From contig CAJWPZ010000016.1 of the NCBI GenBank assembly GCA_913045325.1, positions 1 to 32,675 on the forward strand: a stretch of DNA of 32,675 bases, read 5' to 3'. The position numbers and the translations under genes are program-made. Origin of the DNA: an uncultured Flavobacteriaceae bacterium (lineage in GTDB: Bacteria; Bacteroidota; Bacteroidia; Flavobacteriales; Flavobacteriaceae). Below the pieces are notes generated by a model that worked only from the letters and a program-made list of their open reading frames with translations, was not told where the DNA came from and did no database searches. Positions 8,651-15,741 of the stretch are shown here, in pieces (the first letter of the stretch is position 1; each line of letters begins with the position of its first letter).

Positions 8651-9178
8651 ATGAAAAATCTATTAATTTTTATTGGAATATTATTTATATCTATAGGTTC
8701 TGCTGACGCACAATCTAAACGTAAAAGGAAAAAAGCTGACAAAGAAACCGCTAAGTGGAATTATGTTGTAGAGTGTCAAGGTGAAGCAACTGCTGGTGTA
8801 TATACGCTAAAAGTTTTCTCAATTGTAATGGATGAGAGACTTGCTGGTATTCAGGCTCAGAAAAATGCTGTTCATGCTGTTATTTTTCAAGGAGTAAATG
8901 CCCAAGGAAGAAAGTGTAAGCAAAAGCCTGCTCTTGCAAGATCAATTAATTTGGAGACAGAACGCGAAGATTTCTTTAAAGAGTTTTTTGCTAGTGTAAA
9001 AAGAAAGGATCCAAACAACTTTGCTAAATACGTTACAGTTGTAGAGCAGGTAACTGATAGGCAAAAACTTGGAAGGAAAAAGTTCCGAATAGGTACTTTG
9101 GTGACAGTGAACATAGCTCTTTTAAGAAAGAAATTAGAAAAAGAAAATATAATTAAGTCACTTAGTAGTGGTTTCTAA
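8651..9178 (+). CDS. Small secreted basic protein of unknown function, 175 aa
   Basis: The signal peptide covers residues 1-20 (cleavage SADA before Q21), followed by a strongly basic stretch SKRKRKKADK and a single compact domain. The segment YVVECQGEATAGVYTLKVF, then DERLAGIQAQKNAVHAVIFQGV, has the strand-then-Ala-rich-helix pattern seen in LPP20/FlgT N-terminal-like domains, but I do not claim membership. The mature part has two cysteines (Cys42, Cys89) that could form one disulfide in the periplasm. It is second in the operon, 2 bases after the previous stop and 12 bases before the next start. Function unknown. Confidence 0.78.
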   Translation: MKNLLIFIGILFISIGSADAQSKRKRKKADKETAKWNYVVECQGEATAGVYTLKVFSIVMDERLAGIQAQKNAVHAVIFQGVNAQGRKCKQKPALARSINLETEREDFFKEFFASVKRKDPNNFAKYVTVVEQVTDRQKLGRKKFRIGTLVTVNIALLRKKLEKENIIKSLSSGF

Positions 9179-9190
9179 AAACATGAAATA

Positions 9191-10156
9191 ATGAAAAATA
9201 AAATAAATAAATTACATTTAATAGTTTTGTTGCTTTTTGTTAGCATATCATTTTCTCAAGCAAAAAAGCCAACTTTAATGGTCGTTCCTGCAGATAATTG
9301 GTGTTTTGGAAACGGCTACTCTGAGTCTTTCGACAATCAAGGTGTTGTGAAAGATATTCCTTCTTATAGGGTTGCACTGCAACGTGATACAGATTTAGAT
9401 TTAGTTATCACACAAATCAATGGTATGTTAAGTCAAAGAGATTTTGATGCTAAAAATCTAAAAAGTCAACTAGACAAACTTGAAAGCGCAGGTGCTGAGG
9501 AGGCAATGAGATCGTCAAAGTATAGTGGTGCACAAGTTGCAGAATCTCCAAATGATGCTCTTAGAAAAGTTGCTAAAGCTGATATAATTTTAAAATTAGG
9601 GTGGACATTAAATTCTACACCTATGGGTGAAAAGTCTGTTACTTTTATCCTAAAAGCTTTGGACTCATACACTGGAAAACAAATAGCTCAAGCCTCAGGG
9701 ACAGGAGCTCCAGATGGCTTTAGTCCGCTACCTGTATTGTTAGAAGAGGCAGTTGCTTCTCATATTGATAAATTTTTGGCGGAACTTCAAACTGCATTCG
9801 AGCGTTGGTTTGAAAAAGGTAGAGAATGTGCTATTGGAATTCGTGTTTGGGATGATTGGGATTATGATTTAGAATCTGAAGATTTTGGAGATGATGAATT
9901 AGGATTTTTAATTGAAGAGTGGATGGAAGACAATACTGTAGGTGGATCATTTACAACTATGGACGCAGAAGCTACAATGATGAATTTTGAGCAAGTTAGG
10001 ATTCCAATGACCTATGAAAGGAAAGGAAGAGTAAGGGGTCTTGATGCTAGAACTTGGGCGAAAGATTTAAGTAAATATCTAAAAGGTATGGGGATAGAAA
10101 ACAAATTAACAACCGTAGGCTTAGGTGAAGTAAAACTTTATTTAGGGTCTAAATAA
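9191..10156 (+). CDS. Secreted DUF6175-like protein, 321 aa
   Basis: The signal peptide ends at SISFS (residue 22) before Q23. The mature N-terminus KPTLMVVPADNWCFGNGY, followed by 'RDTDLDLVITQINGMLSQRDF', matches my memory of a Bacteroidota family annotated DUF6175; this assignment is from recall and should be checked. The central part (about 120-215), with 'ADIILKLGWTL' and 'FILKALDSYTGKQIAQASGTG', resembles the nucleotide-free alpha/beta fold of CsgG/TolB-N-like periplasmic proteins that sense or assemble at the outer membrane, which is inference. An acidic segment (WDDWDYDLESEDFGDDELGF, about 222-240) follows. It is third of four co-oriented genes with gaps of 12 and 11 bases. No catalytic motif is evident. 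Confidence 0.8.
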   Translation: MKNKINKLHLIVLLLFVSISFSQAKKPTLMVVPADNWCFGNGYSESFDNQGVVKDIPSYRVALQRDTDLDLVITQINGMLSQRDFDAKNLKSQLDKLESAGAEEAMRSSKYSGAQVAESPNDALRKVAKADIILKLGWTLNSTPMGEKSVTFILKALDSYTGKQIAQASGTGAPDGFSPLPVLLEEAVASHIDKFLAELQTAFERWFEKGRECAIGIRVWDDWDYDLESEDFGDDELGFLIEEWMEDNTVGGSFTTMDAEATMMNFEQVRIPMTYERKGRVRGLDARTWAKDLSKYLKGMGIENKLTTVGLGEVKLYLGSK

Positions 10157-10167
10157 TATTAATAAAA

Positions 10168-11286
10168 ATGAAATATTTATTAAAAATTTTCGTGCTTTTG
10201 TTTTGCGTATCCATTTCTTTGGGTCAAAACAATGCTGGTAAGACTGATGATTCAGCAAGAATTCAGCTTTCTTCATTTGTTTCAGAACAAATTGATGGTT
10301 TGCCAAGTGCTGCTAAGAATTTATTGAAAAATAAATTGAATAAAATTGTAACAATGAATGGTTTGGGCGGAACAACAAACTCTAGGTTTATCATAACGCC
10401 AAACATTTCTGTTTTGTTTCAAGAAGTTCTTCCTGGTCCTCCAAAAAAAGTTGTCTTAACTTTAGAGGTCAACTTTTATATTGGAGATGGTATTGAGGGT
10501 ATTCTGTTTGCTTCAGAAACTATGACAGTTAAAGGAGTTGGTAATAGCGACACCAAAGCTTATATTTCTGCTCTTAAGCAAATCAAAACTAGAAATCCTG
10601 TGTTTAAATCCTTTTTAGCTAATGGGAAAACTAAGATCATGGAATATTATAATGATAAGTGTGATTTTATTAAAAAAGAGGCCATGGGCAAAGCAGAAAG
10701 AAAAGAATATGATGAAGCCTTGGCTGATTTATTATCTGTTCCTGAGGTGTGTAAAGAGTGTTATATGGCATGCCAGGATTTAACACTGGAAGTGTTCAAG
10801 ATGAAACTTGAGAATGAGTGTGCAGAAAATATTCAAAAGGCAACTGTAGCAAAAACCAATAACCAATGGGATGAATCTGCTTCTTATTTAGTTTCAATAC
10901 TACCAGATGTTTCATGCTTTGATGCAGCTCAAAAACTTCTTACTGAAATAGAAGATCACAGATGTGCTGAGTCTATGGGTAAGGCTCAAGGTGCTTGGGC
11001 TAATAGAGATTCAAGGTTAGCATCTTCTTATCTTTCAGAAGTGTCTGCTGATTCAAAATGTGCGAGTGAGGCAACACAATTATTTGCTAGTATCTCAGCT
11101 AAGCTTGATGCAGAAGATAAAAGGGAGTGGGATTTGGCTTATGAGAAATATGATAGAGCCCAGTCTTATGAAGAAAATCAAGGTTTTGAACTTAAGAAAT
11201 CAGCAATTAATGCTGCAAGACAAATTGGAGTTGCAGCGGCAAAGAATCAGCCAAAAACTGTATATAATATTAGAGGTTGGTATTAA
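10168..11286 (+). CDS. Secreted protein with Cys-bracketed TPR-like repeats, 372 aa
   Basis: The signal peptide ends at SISLG (residue 19) before Q20. Residues 30-160 form one domain ('LPSAAKNLLKNKLNKIVTMNG', 'SRFIITPNISVLFQEV', 'VNFYIGDGIEGILFAS') of a kind I remember from other Bacteroidota secreted proteins of unknown function. Residues 165-312 hold three helical repeats of about 50 residues, each opened and closed by a cysteine about 31 residues apart (165/195, 218/250, 266/298), with TPR-like 'Y/W-DEA' or similar cores. Two extra cysteines (198, 202) sit in repeat 1. In the oxidising periplasm these could be disulfide-locked hairpins. It is the last gene of the operon and is followed by a strong terminator. 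A protein-interaction role is inferred from the repeats. Confidence 0.8.
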   Translation: MKYLLKIFVLLFCVSISLGQNNAGKTDDSARIQLSSFVSEQIDGLPSAAKNLLKNKLNKIVTMNGLGGTTNSRFIITPNISVLFQEVLPGPPKKVVLTLEVNFYIGDGIEGILFASETMTVKGVGNSDTKAYISALKQIKTRNPVFKSFLANGKTKIMEYYNDKCDFIKKEAMGKAERKEYDEALADLLSVPEVCKECYMACQDLTLEVFKMKLENECAENIQKATVAKTNNQWDESASYLVSILPDVSCFDAAQKLLTEIEDHRCAESMGKAQGAWANRDSRLASSYLSEVSADSKCASEATQLFASISAKLDAEDKREWDLAYEKYDRAQSYEENQGFELKKSAINAARQIGVAAAKNQPKTVYNIRGWY

Positions 11287-11317
11287 TTTTTTTTAATAAA
11301 CCATATCTGTTGTTTTG

Positions 11318-11347
11318 AAAAAAAGCCTACATATGTAGGCTTTTTTT
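11318..11347. terminator. Intrinsic terminator after the four-gene operon
   Basis: A perfect stem, AAAAAAAGCCTAC (11318-11330) paired with its complement (11335-11347), with an ATAT centre and a T-run. Its symmetry, with A-run and T-run, makes it active in both orientations in principle. It closes the operon ending at 11286. The following 11348-11471 stretch holds nothing I recognise. Confidence 0.85.
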
Positions 11348-11471
11348 AATTTGTATCTAAAGATTAAATTTTTTGCAAATAGTTTGACAGCCTAATAAAA
11401 TAGAGTTTTTGAAGTATACTGTTCAATCCAAAAAAACACAAGTCAGAATCATTCAAAAAAAAGATAAAAAG

Positions 11472-11504
11472 TTGTTGCAGATTATCTAAATATATCTATT
11501 TTTG
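11472..11504 (+). promoter_or_regulatory. Promoter of rpmE2
   Basis: TTGTTG at 11472-11477 (-33), 19 bases of spacer, then TATTTTTG at 11497-11504 (-7), a full match to the Bacteroidota consensus. The transcript should start near 11511, giving a leader of about 45 bases before the ATG at 11557. Confidence 0.75.
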
Positions 11505-11513
11505 CAAACGCAT

Positions 11514-11531
11514 TTACTGAAAGGTCAGTAA
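11514..11531 (+). other. Leader hairpin of the L31 mRNA
   Basis: TTACTG (11514-11519) pairs with CAGTAA (11526-11531) around a six-base AAAGGT loop, immediately after the predicted transcript start. It has no T-run, so it is not a terminator. It could stabilise the 5' end or act as a ribosomal-protein leader element; this is unproven. Confidence 0.4.
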
Positions 11532-11556
11532 TGTCAATATATTAAAGAGATTTAAG

Positions 11557-11838
11557 ATGAAAAAAGGTATCCACCCTGAGAATTATAGATTAGTAGCATT
11601 TAAAGATATGTCAAACGATGATGTGTTTTTAACAAAGTCTACTGCAAATACAAAAGAAACACTTGAGGTTGATGGTGTTGAGTATCCAGTGGTAAAAATG
11701 GAGATCTCAAGAACATCTCACCCATTTTATACAGGTAAATCTAAATTAATTGATACAGCAGGACGTATCGATAAGTTCAAGAACAAATATGCAAAATTCA
11801 AAAAACCAGCTGCAGCACCTGTAGAGGACAAAGAGTAG
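11557..11838 (+). CDS. rpmE2: 50S ribosomal protein L31 type B, 93 aa
   Basis: Large-subunit ribosomal protein at the subunit interface. The sequence [20 protein letters not shown] and the segment [24 protein letters not shown] are typical of bL31 type B. It contains no cysteine, so it is the zinc-independent (C-) form; in bacteria with two L31 forms this one is often made under zinc limitation, but here no second copy or Zur-type site is visible. The C-terminal tail [13 protein letters not shown] is an unstructured extension. It is a single-gene transcription unit with its own promoter (11472-11504) and terminator (11858-11890). Confidence 0.96.
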   Translation: MKKGIHPENYRLVAFKDMSNDDVFLTKSTANTKETLEVDGVEYPVVKMEISRTSHPFYTGKSKLIDTAGRIDKFKNKYAKFKKPAAAPVEDKE

Positions 11839-11857
11839 TTTTTTGCTATAATTATAT

Positions 11858-11890
11858 AAAAAGCCTACGAGAAATCGTAGGCTTTTTTTT
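11858..11890 (+). terminator. Intrinsic terminator of rpmE2
   Basis: AAAAAGCCTACGA (11858-11870), GAAA tetraloop (11871-11874), perfect complement (11875-11887), then further T residues to 11890. Its outer stem AAAAAGCCTAC/GTAGGCTTTTT is the same as in the terminator at 11318-11347. Confidence 0.9.
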
Positions 11891-11954
11891 GTTATTACAT
11901 ATCAAGGGGTAGGTCTTGGGTTTGTTCTATGGGTGCTATGTTGTGTTTAATTGC

Positions 11955-11962
11955 TATTTTTG
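11955..11962 (+). promoter_or_regulatory. -7 promoter box of the GlmU-like gene
   Basis: TATTTTTG matches TAnnTTTG and lies 23 bases before the ATG at 11986. No TTG is found at the ideal 19-base distance, so only the -7 part is supported. Confidence 0.45.
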
Positions 11963-11985
11963 ATTATTATGTTTAATACCTAACT

Positions 11986-13161
11986 ATGAATTACATTCTT
12001 TTTGACGGCGCAGTGCGCAACCAGTTATTGCCTTTTACCTTTACACGCCCAGTGGCAGATATTAGAATAGGTATCTTAACTATTCGTGAAAAATGGGAAA
12101 AATTCTTAGGATCTACGACTACTACTGTAACGGAGGAGTATCTGTCAGATAAGTTTCCTATGGTAGAGTTGGAGCAAAATGTGCTCATAAATGCTTCTTT
12201 TTGTCCTTCAGAAAATTTAGTGCTATTAATTAAAGACCTGCAAGAGAACCAGGCCATTTTTTTTAATGAGGAGCCTTTGGCCTTTTATGCTAAAGAAGAT
12301 CAAGAAATAGATTTTAACACCTTCAAGGTTACTCAATATACAGATGATGATGTGCTTCGTATAGAAAACACTTGGGATATATTTGAGAAGAACGCTCAGG
12401 CTATTCAAAGAGATTTTGATGTATTGACCCAAGGAAGAGCCTCTGAGGCCATACCAAAAAACACTATAGCTTTTAATCCAGAAAACATATTTATTGAAAA
12501 AGGTGCTAAGATTATGTGCACTTCTTTAAATGCAACAGATGGGCCTATATATATAGCTAAAGACGCAGTAATTATGGAAGGGGCAACCATACAAGGGCCC
12601 TTCGCTCTTTGTGAGCACTCAAGTGTCAAGATGGGAGCTAAAATATATCCTGGAACAACCATAGGGCCGCACTCTAAAGTAGGAGGAGAGGTCTCTAATT
12701 CTGTTATAATGGGCTTTTCTAACAAAGGCCATGATGGGTATATGGGTAATTCTGTGCTTGGCCATTGGTGTAATCTTGGCGCAGACACCAATACTTCAAA
12801 TTTAAAAAACAACTACGCCGAGGTGCGTCTTTGGGATTATGATAGCGAAAAATTTGCTAAAACAGGAACTCAGTTTTGTGGTCTTATGATGGGTGATCAC
12901 AGCAAATGTGGTATTAATACTATGTTTAACACCGGGACTGTGGTGGGGGTGAGTGCAAATATTTTTGGCGCTGGCTATCCCCGTAATTTTATTCCAAGTT
13001 TTGCTTGGGGCGGCACCAGTGGTATGCAGACATACACCACCGAAAAAGCCTATGAAGTTGCAGCTGTTGTTATGGCTAGACGCGGCCTTGAATTTGACAA
13101 TCAAGAACAGGCTATCTTAAACCAGGTGTTTGAAATTAGTAAACAGTGGAGACGCTTCTAG
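11986..13161 (+). CDS. GlmU-like sugar-nucleotidyltransferase / left-handed beta-helix acyltransferase, 391 aa
   Basis: The N-terminus (MNYILFDGAVRNQLLPFTFTRPVADIR to about residue 170) fits the divergent Bacteroidota nucleotidyltransferase domain (NTP_transf_4), with the early LLPFTFTRPVADIRIG motif. The C-terminal half (about 180-345) is a hexapeptide-repeat beta-helix ('IYIAKDAVIMEGATIQGPFALCEHSSVKMGAKI', 'GPHSKVGGEVSNSVIMG', 'NYAEVRLWDYDSEKFAKTG'), as in GlmU acetyltransferases. By analogy it may make UDP-GlcNAc from glucosamine-1-phosphate for peptidoglycan and lipid A precursors. Bacteroidota commonly carry this alternative form, annotated 'GlmU family' or 'putative sugar nucleotidyltransferase'. 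The classical N-terminal LAAGxGxRM loop of E. coli GlmU is absent, so whether it truly replaces GlmU is uncertain. It is followed by mtaB after 57 bases. Confidence 0.82.
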   Translation: MNYILFDGAVRNQLLPFTFTRPVADIRIGILTIREKWEKFLGSTTTTVTEEYLSDKFPMVELEQNVLINASFCPSENLVLLIKDLQENQAIFFNEEPLAFYAKEDQEIDFNTFKVTQYTDDDVLRIENTWDIFEKNAQAIQRDFDVLTQGRASEAIPKNTIAFNPENIFIEKGAKIMCTSLNATDGPIYIAKDAVIMEGATIQGPFALCEHSSVKMGAKIYPGTTIGPHSKVGGEVSNSVIMGFSNKGHDGYMGNSVLGHWCNLGADTNTSNLKNNYAEVRLWDYDSEKFAKTGTQFCGLMMGDHSKCGINTMFNTGTVVGVSANIFGAGYPRNFIPSFAWGGTSGMQTYTTEKAYEVAAVVMARRGLEFDNQEQAILNQVFEISKQWRRF

Positions 13162-13218
13162 GTATTAATTATTCTCTTTTTAAACCCCAATACAATTACT
13201 CTTAATTTATTATAATAT

Positions 13219-14571
13219 ATGGCTGTCTTAAAAAAAGCTGCTTTTTATACCTTAGGCTGTAAGCTTAACTTTAGTGAAACCTCTACTATTTCTCGTGATT
13301 TCACAAAGGAGGGATTTGAGCGGGTAGATTTCTCTGAGCCTGCAGATGTGTATGTTATAAATACCTGCAGTGTTACTCAAAATGCAGACAAACGATTTAA
13401 AAGTATTGTAAAGCAAGCCCAAAAAAGCAATCCAAACGCTTTTGTTGCAGCTATTGGTTGTTATGCTCAGTTAAAGCCAGAAGAATTGGCAGATGTTGAT
13501 GGGGTAGACTTGGTGCTGGGTGCCACAGAAAAATTTAACATCACATCATACATTAACGATTTGTTTACCAATCCAGATCGGGGGAGGGCCAGCGGTGCTC
13601 AAATACACTCCTGCGAGATTGAAGATGCAGATTTTTATGTGGGCTCATACGCAATTGGAGACCGTACCAGAGCGTTTTTAAAAGTACAAGACGGCTGTGA
13701 TTATAAATGTACCTATTGTACCATACCATTGGCCAGAGGTATCTCAAGGAGTGATACTTTAGAGAATGTTTTAAAGAATGCTGCTGAAATTTCTGCTAAA
13801 GGAATCAAAGAAATTGTACTTACAGGAGTAAATATTGGAGATTACGGTAAGGGTGAATTTGGAAATAAAAAGCACGAGCATACTTTTTACCAGCTCTGCC
13901 AGGAATTAGATGAGGTAGCCGGTATTAAACGTCTTAGGATATCATCTATAGAGCCTAATTTACTTACAAACCAAACCATTGATTTTGTGGCACAGTCTAA
14001 GACCTTTGTGCCTCATTTTCATATACCCTTGCAAAGTGGCAGTGACACGCTTTTAAAATTAATGCGTAGAAGGTATATGACAAATTTATATTTTAATCGT
14101 GTTGCAAGAATAAACAAGACAATGCCAAATGCCTGTATTGGCGTAGATGTTATTGTAGGCTTCCCAGGAGAAACCGAAGAATTATTTCTAGAAACCTATA
14201 ATTTTTTAAACCAATTGCAGATTTCTTACCTCCATGTATTCACGTACTCAGAGAGAGAAAATACCCCTGCTGCAACTATGGAAGGTGTGGTTTCTAAAAA
14301 AACACGAGCTAAGCGTAGTAAGATGCTGCGAGGATTATCTGCTAAAAAGCGCCGAGCATTTTACGAGTCGCAGTTAGGTAATTCTTTGATAGTGTTATTT
14401 GAGGGCGAGAATAAGCAAGGATATATACATGGTTTTACTCAAAACTATGTAAAGGTAAAGCACCCTTGGAACCCAGAGCTGGTTAATACTTTAAGAGAAG
14501 TGACGCTTCTTGAAATTGATGAGGATGGAATGGTTAGATTTGAGTTTAAAAAAAGCGAACTATCACTTTAA
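13219..14571 (+). CDS. mtaB: tRNA (N6-L-threonylcarbamoyladenosine(37)-C2)-methylthiotransferase MtaB, 450 aa
   Basis: Radical-SAM enzyme that adds a methylthio group to t6A37 of ANN-decoding tRNAs, giving ms2t6A. The N-terminal MTTase (UPF0004) domain supplies Cys14 (GCKLNFSE), Cys50 (NTCSVT) and Cys81 (GCYAQ) for one 4Fe-4S cluster. The radical-SAM motif CDYKCTYC supplies Cys160, Cys164 and Cys167 for the other. The HIPLQSGSD and VDVIVGFPGETEE segments are typical of the family, and residues after about 380 form the TRAM-like tail. 'GCKLN' at the start and 'CTIPLARG' after the cluster favour MtaB over MiaB and RimO. Full length. It lies downstream of the GlmU-like gene and ends 32 bases from a convergent gene. 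Confidence 0.92.
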   Translation: MAVLKKAAFYTLGCKLNFSETSTISRDFTKEGFERVDFSEPADVYVINTCSVTQNADKRFKSIVKQAQKSNPNAFVAAIGCYAQLKPEELADVDGVDLVLGATEKFNITSYINDLFTNPDRGRASGAQIHSCEIEDADFYVGSYAIGDRTRAFLKVQDGCDYKCTYCTIPLARGISRSDTLENVLKNAAEISAKGIKEIVLTGVNIGDYGKGEFGNKKHEHTFYQLCQELDEVAGIKRLRISSIEPNLLTNQTIDFVAQSKTFVPHFHIPLQSGSDTLLKLMRRRYMTNLYFNRVARINKTMPNACIGVDVIVGFPGETEELFLETYNFLNQLQISYLHVFTYSERENTPAATMEGVVSKKTRAKRSKMLRGLSAKKRRAFYESQLGNSLIVLFEGENKQGYIHGFTQNYVKVKHPWNPELVNTLREVTLLEIDEDGMVRFEFKKSELSL

Positions 14572-14603
14572 GTAAATCTCATAAGTATCTTAAAATTAAT
14601 ATT

Positions 14604-14903
14604 TTATATATTAATACCTACTGGTAATAAATCTTTATACTTACGTCTGTTTTTACGTAAAAATCCAACAACCTCTGGGCTTGTTGGCATCACACTAATA
14701 CCACGTTCGCGCACTTCGTCAAAAACAGCTTTAATGAATATATCTCTGAAACCTTGGTCTTCCAAATCTTCGGGCATTTCATATTTTGTTAAAAATATTT
14801 TACGGTCTTGTAAGGCGTATTCTATGCGTGCCATGTTGTCCCCAATTTCAAGTTCAAACTGGCGTAAAAATTCATTATCGATAATTTCTACATCTTCTAT
14901 CAT
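14604..14903 (-). CDS. Small GNAT-family (NATD1/YidJ-like) N-acetyltransferase, 99 aa
   Basis: A minimal Gcn5-like domain of the Acetyltransf_CG (PF14542-type) family, recognised from 'IEYALQDRKIFLTKYEMPEDLEDQGFRDIF' and the closing 'RERGISVMPTSPEVVGFLRKNRRKYKDLL', where proteins of this family have a conserved Pro then Phe/Tyr-Ile/Leu-x-x-His/Asn. The usual R/Q-x-x-G-x-G/A acetyl-CoA loop is degenerate here (EDQGFRD), so activity is uncertain. Substrates are unknown for the family. It follows the pirin gene on the same strand with a 33-base gap and is probably co-transcribed. Confidence 0.75.
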   Translation of the reverse strand: MIEDVEIIDNEFLRQFELEIGDNMARIEYALQDRKIFLTKYEMPEDLEDQGFRDIFIKAVFDEVRERGISVMPTSPEVVGFLRKNRRKYKDLLPVGINI

Positions 14904-14936
14904 AAGGTTATTGGTTTATTTTTTTTACATCTTCTA

Positions 14937-15653
14937 TTAAATCATAGGAACCTCTACAATAAGGACGCTACTATTTTTTGTAATACTCATGTTGACACTC
15001 GTAGTATCCCAGATTCCTATTGCATCTCTATGTTGTACTATTTGATCTACAACTGAAATAGACCCCTCTATAACCATGATATAAACGCCATTTTGGGGTT
15101 GCTGCAAGGTGTAATTTGTTTGGGTATCATCACTAAAATTTCCTATACTAATGTATGCCTGTTGGTGTATCCAGATATCATCACGTGCTGCCTCTTGCTT
15201 TGGTTTTACGATGGTTGTAAAGCCATTTTTTGTTAGTAGTGGTGCAATTTTCTTTTGCTCATACCGAGGCGTAACATCTCGGGTTTGGGTATGAATCCAA
15301 AGTTGAAACAGCCTTAGACTATCTTGTGAGCTTGCATTAACCTCACTGTGTTCTATACCACTACCTGCGCTCATTACCTGGATGTCTCCCGCCTCAATAA
15401 TACCTTTGTTACCCATTGAGTCTTCATGTTTTAAAGATCCAGATTGAACAATGGTGATAATTTCCATGTTTTTGTGTGGGTGTTTTCCAAAACCCATTCC
15501 AGCGGCTATAGTGTCATCATTGAGTACCCTTAGGGCTCCAAAATTCATCTTTTCAGGGTTGAAATAATTCCCGAAACTAAACGAGTATTTGGCATCTAGC
15601 CAGTCAAAACGTACAAGGCCTCTTTCTTGGGCCATGTGCAGAACTTTATTCAT
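14937..15653 (-). CDS. Pirin family protein (YhhW-like, bicupin), 238 aa
   Basis: Bicupin metalloprotein of the pirin family; some members, such as E. coli YhhW, act as quercetin 2,3-dioxygenases, and others are regulators. The N-terminal cupin carries the metal-binding set His58 and His60 (FGKHPHKNMEI), His102 and Glu104 (SGIEHSEVN), all present, so metal binding is likely. The C-terminal cupin (about 150-238) lacks such residues, as usual. The 238-residue length is typical of the YhhW subgroup. It is divergent from an alpha/beta hydrolase, and a perfect 26-bp palindrome (15684-15709) lies 31 bases upstream of the ATG. The natural substrate is unknown. Confidence 0.88.
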   Translation of the reverse strand: MNKVLHMAQERGLVRFDWLDAKYSFSFGNYFNPEKMNFGALRVLNDDTIAAGMGFGKHPHKNMEIITIVQSGSLKHEDSMGNKGIIEAGDIQVMSAGSGIEHSEVNASSQDSLRLFQLWIHTQTRDVTPRYEQKKIAPLLTKNGFTTIVKPKQEAARDDIWIHQQAYISIGNFSDDTQTNYTLQQPQNGVYIMVIEGSISVVDQIVQHRDAIGIWDTTSVNMSITKNSSVLIVEVPMI

Positions 15654-15683
15654 TAGTTTATTTCAAACATTAAATCAACTTAT

Positions 15684-15709
15684 TATTATTTGTAAATTTA
15701 CAAATAATA
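15684..15709. promoter_or_regulatory. 26-bp perfect palindrome between pirin and hydrolase genes, probable operator
   Basis: Arms TATTATTTGTAAA (15684-15696) and its exact complement (15697-15709) meet without a spacer. A continuous palindrome cannot form a good terminator loop and has no T-run, so a dimeric repressor site is the better reading. It lies between divergent starts at 15653 and 15742 and could control both. No regulator gene is adjacent. Confidence 0.6.
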
Positions 15710-15741
15710 TAGGTGTTTAACCCACTTTGTGTTGCAAAGCA

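Noticed and set aside
15684-15709. Palindrome read as a bidirectional terminator
   Set aside because: It lies between divergent genes, not convergent ones, and has no loop or T-run.
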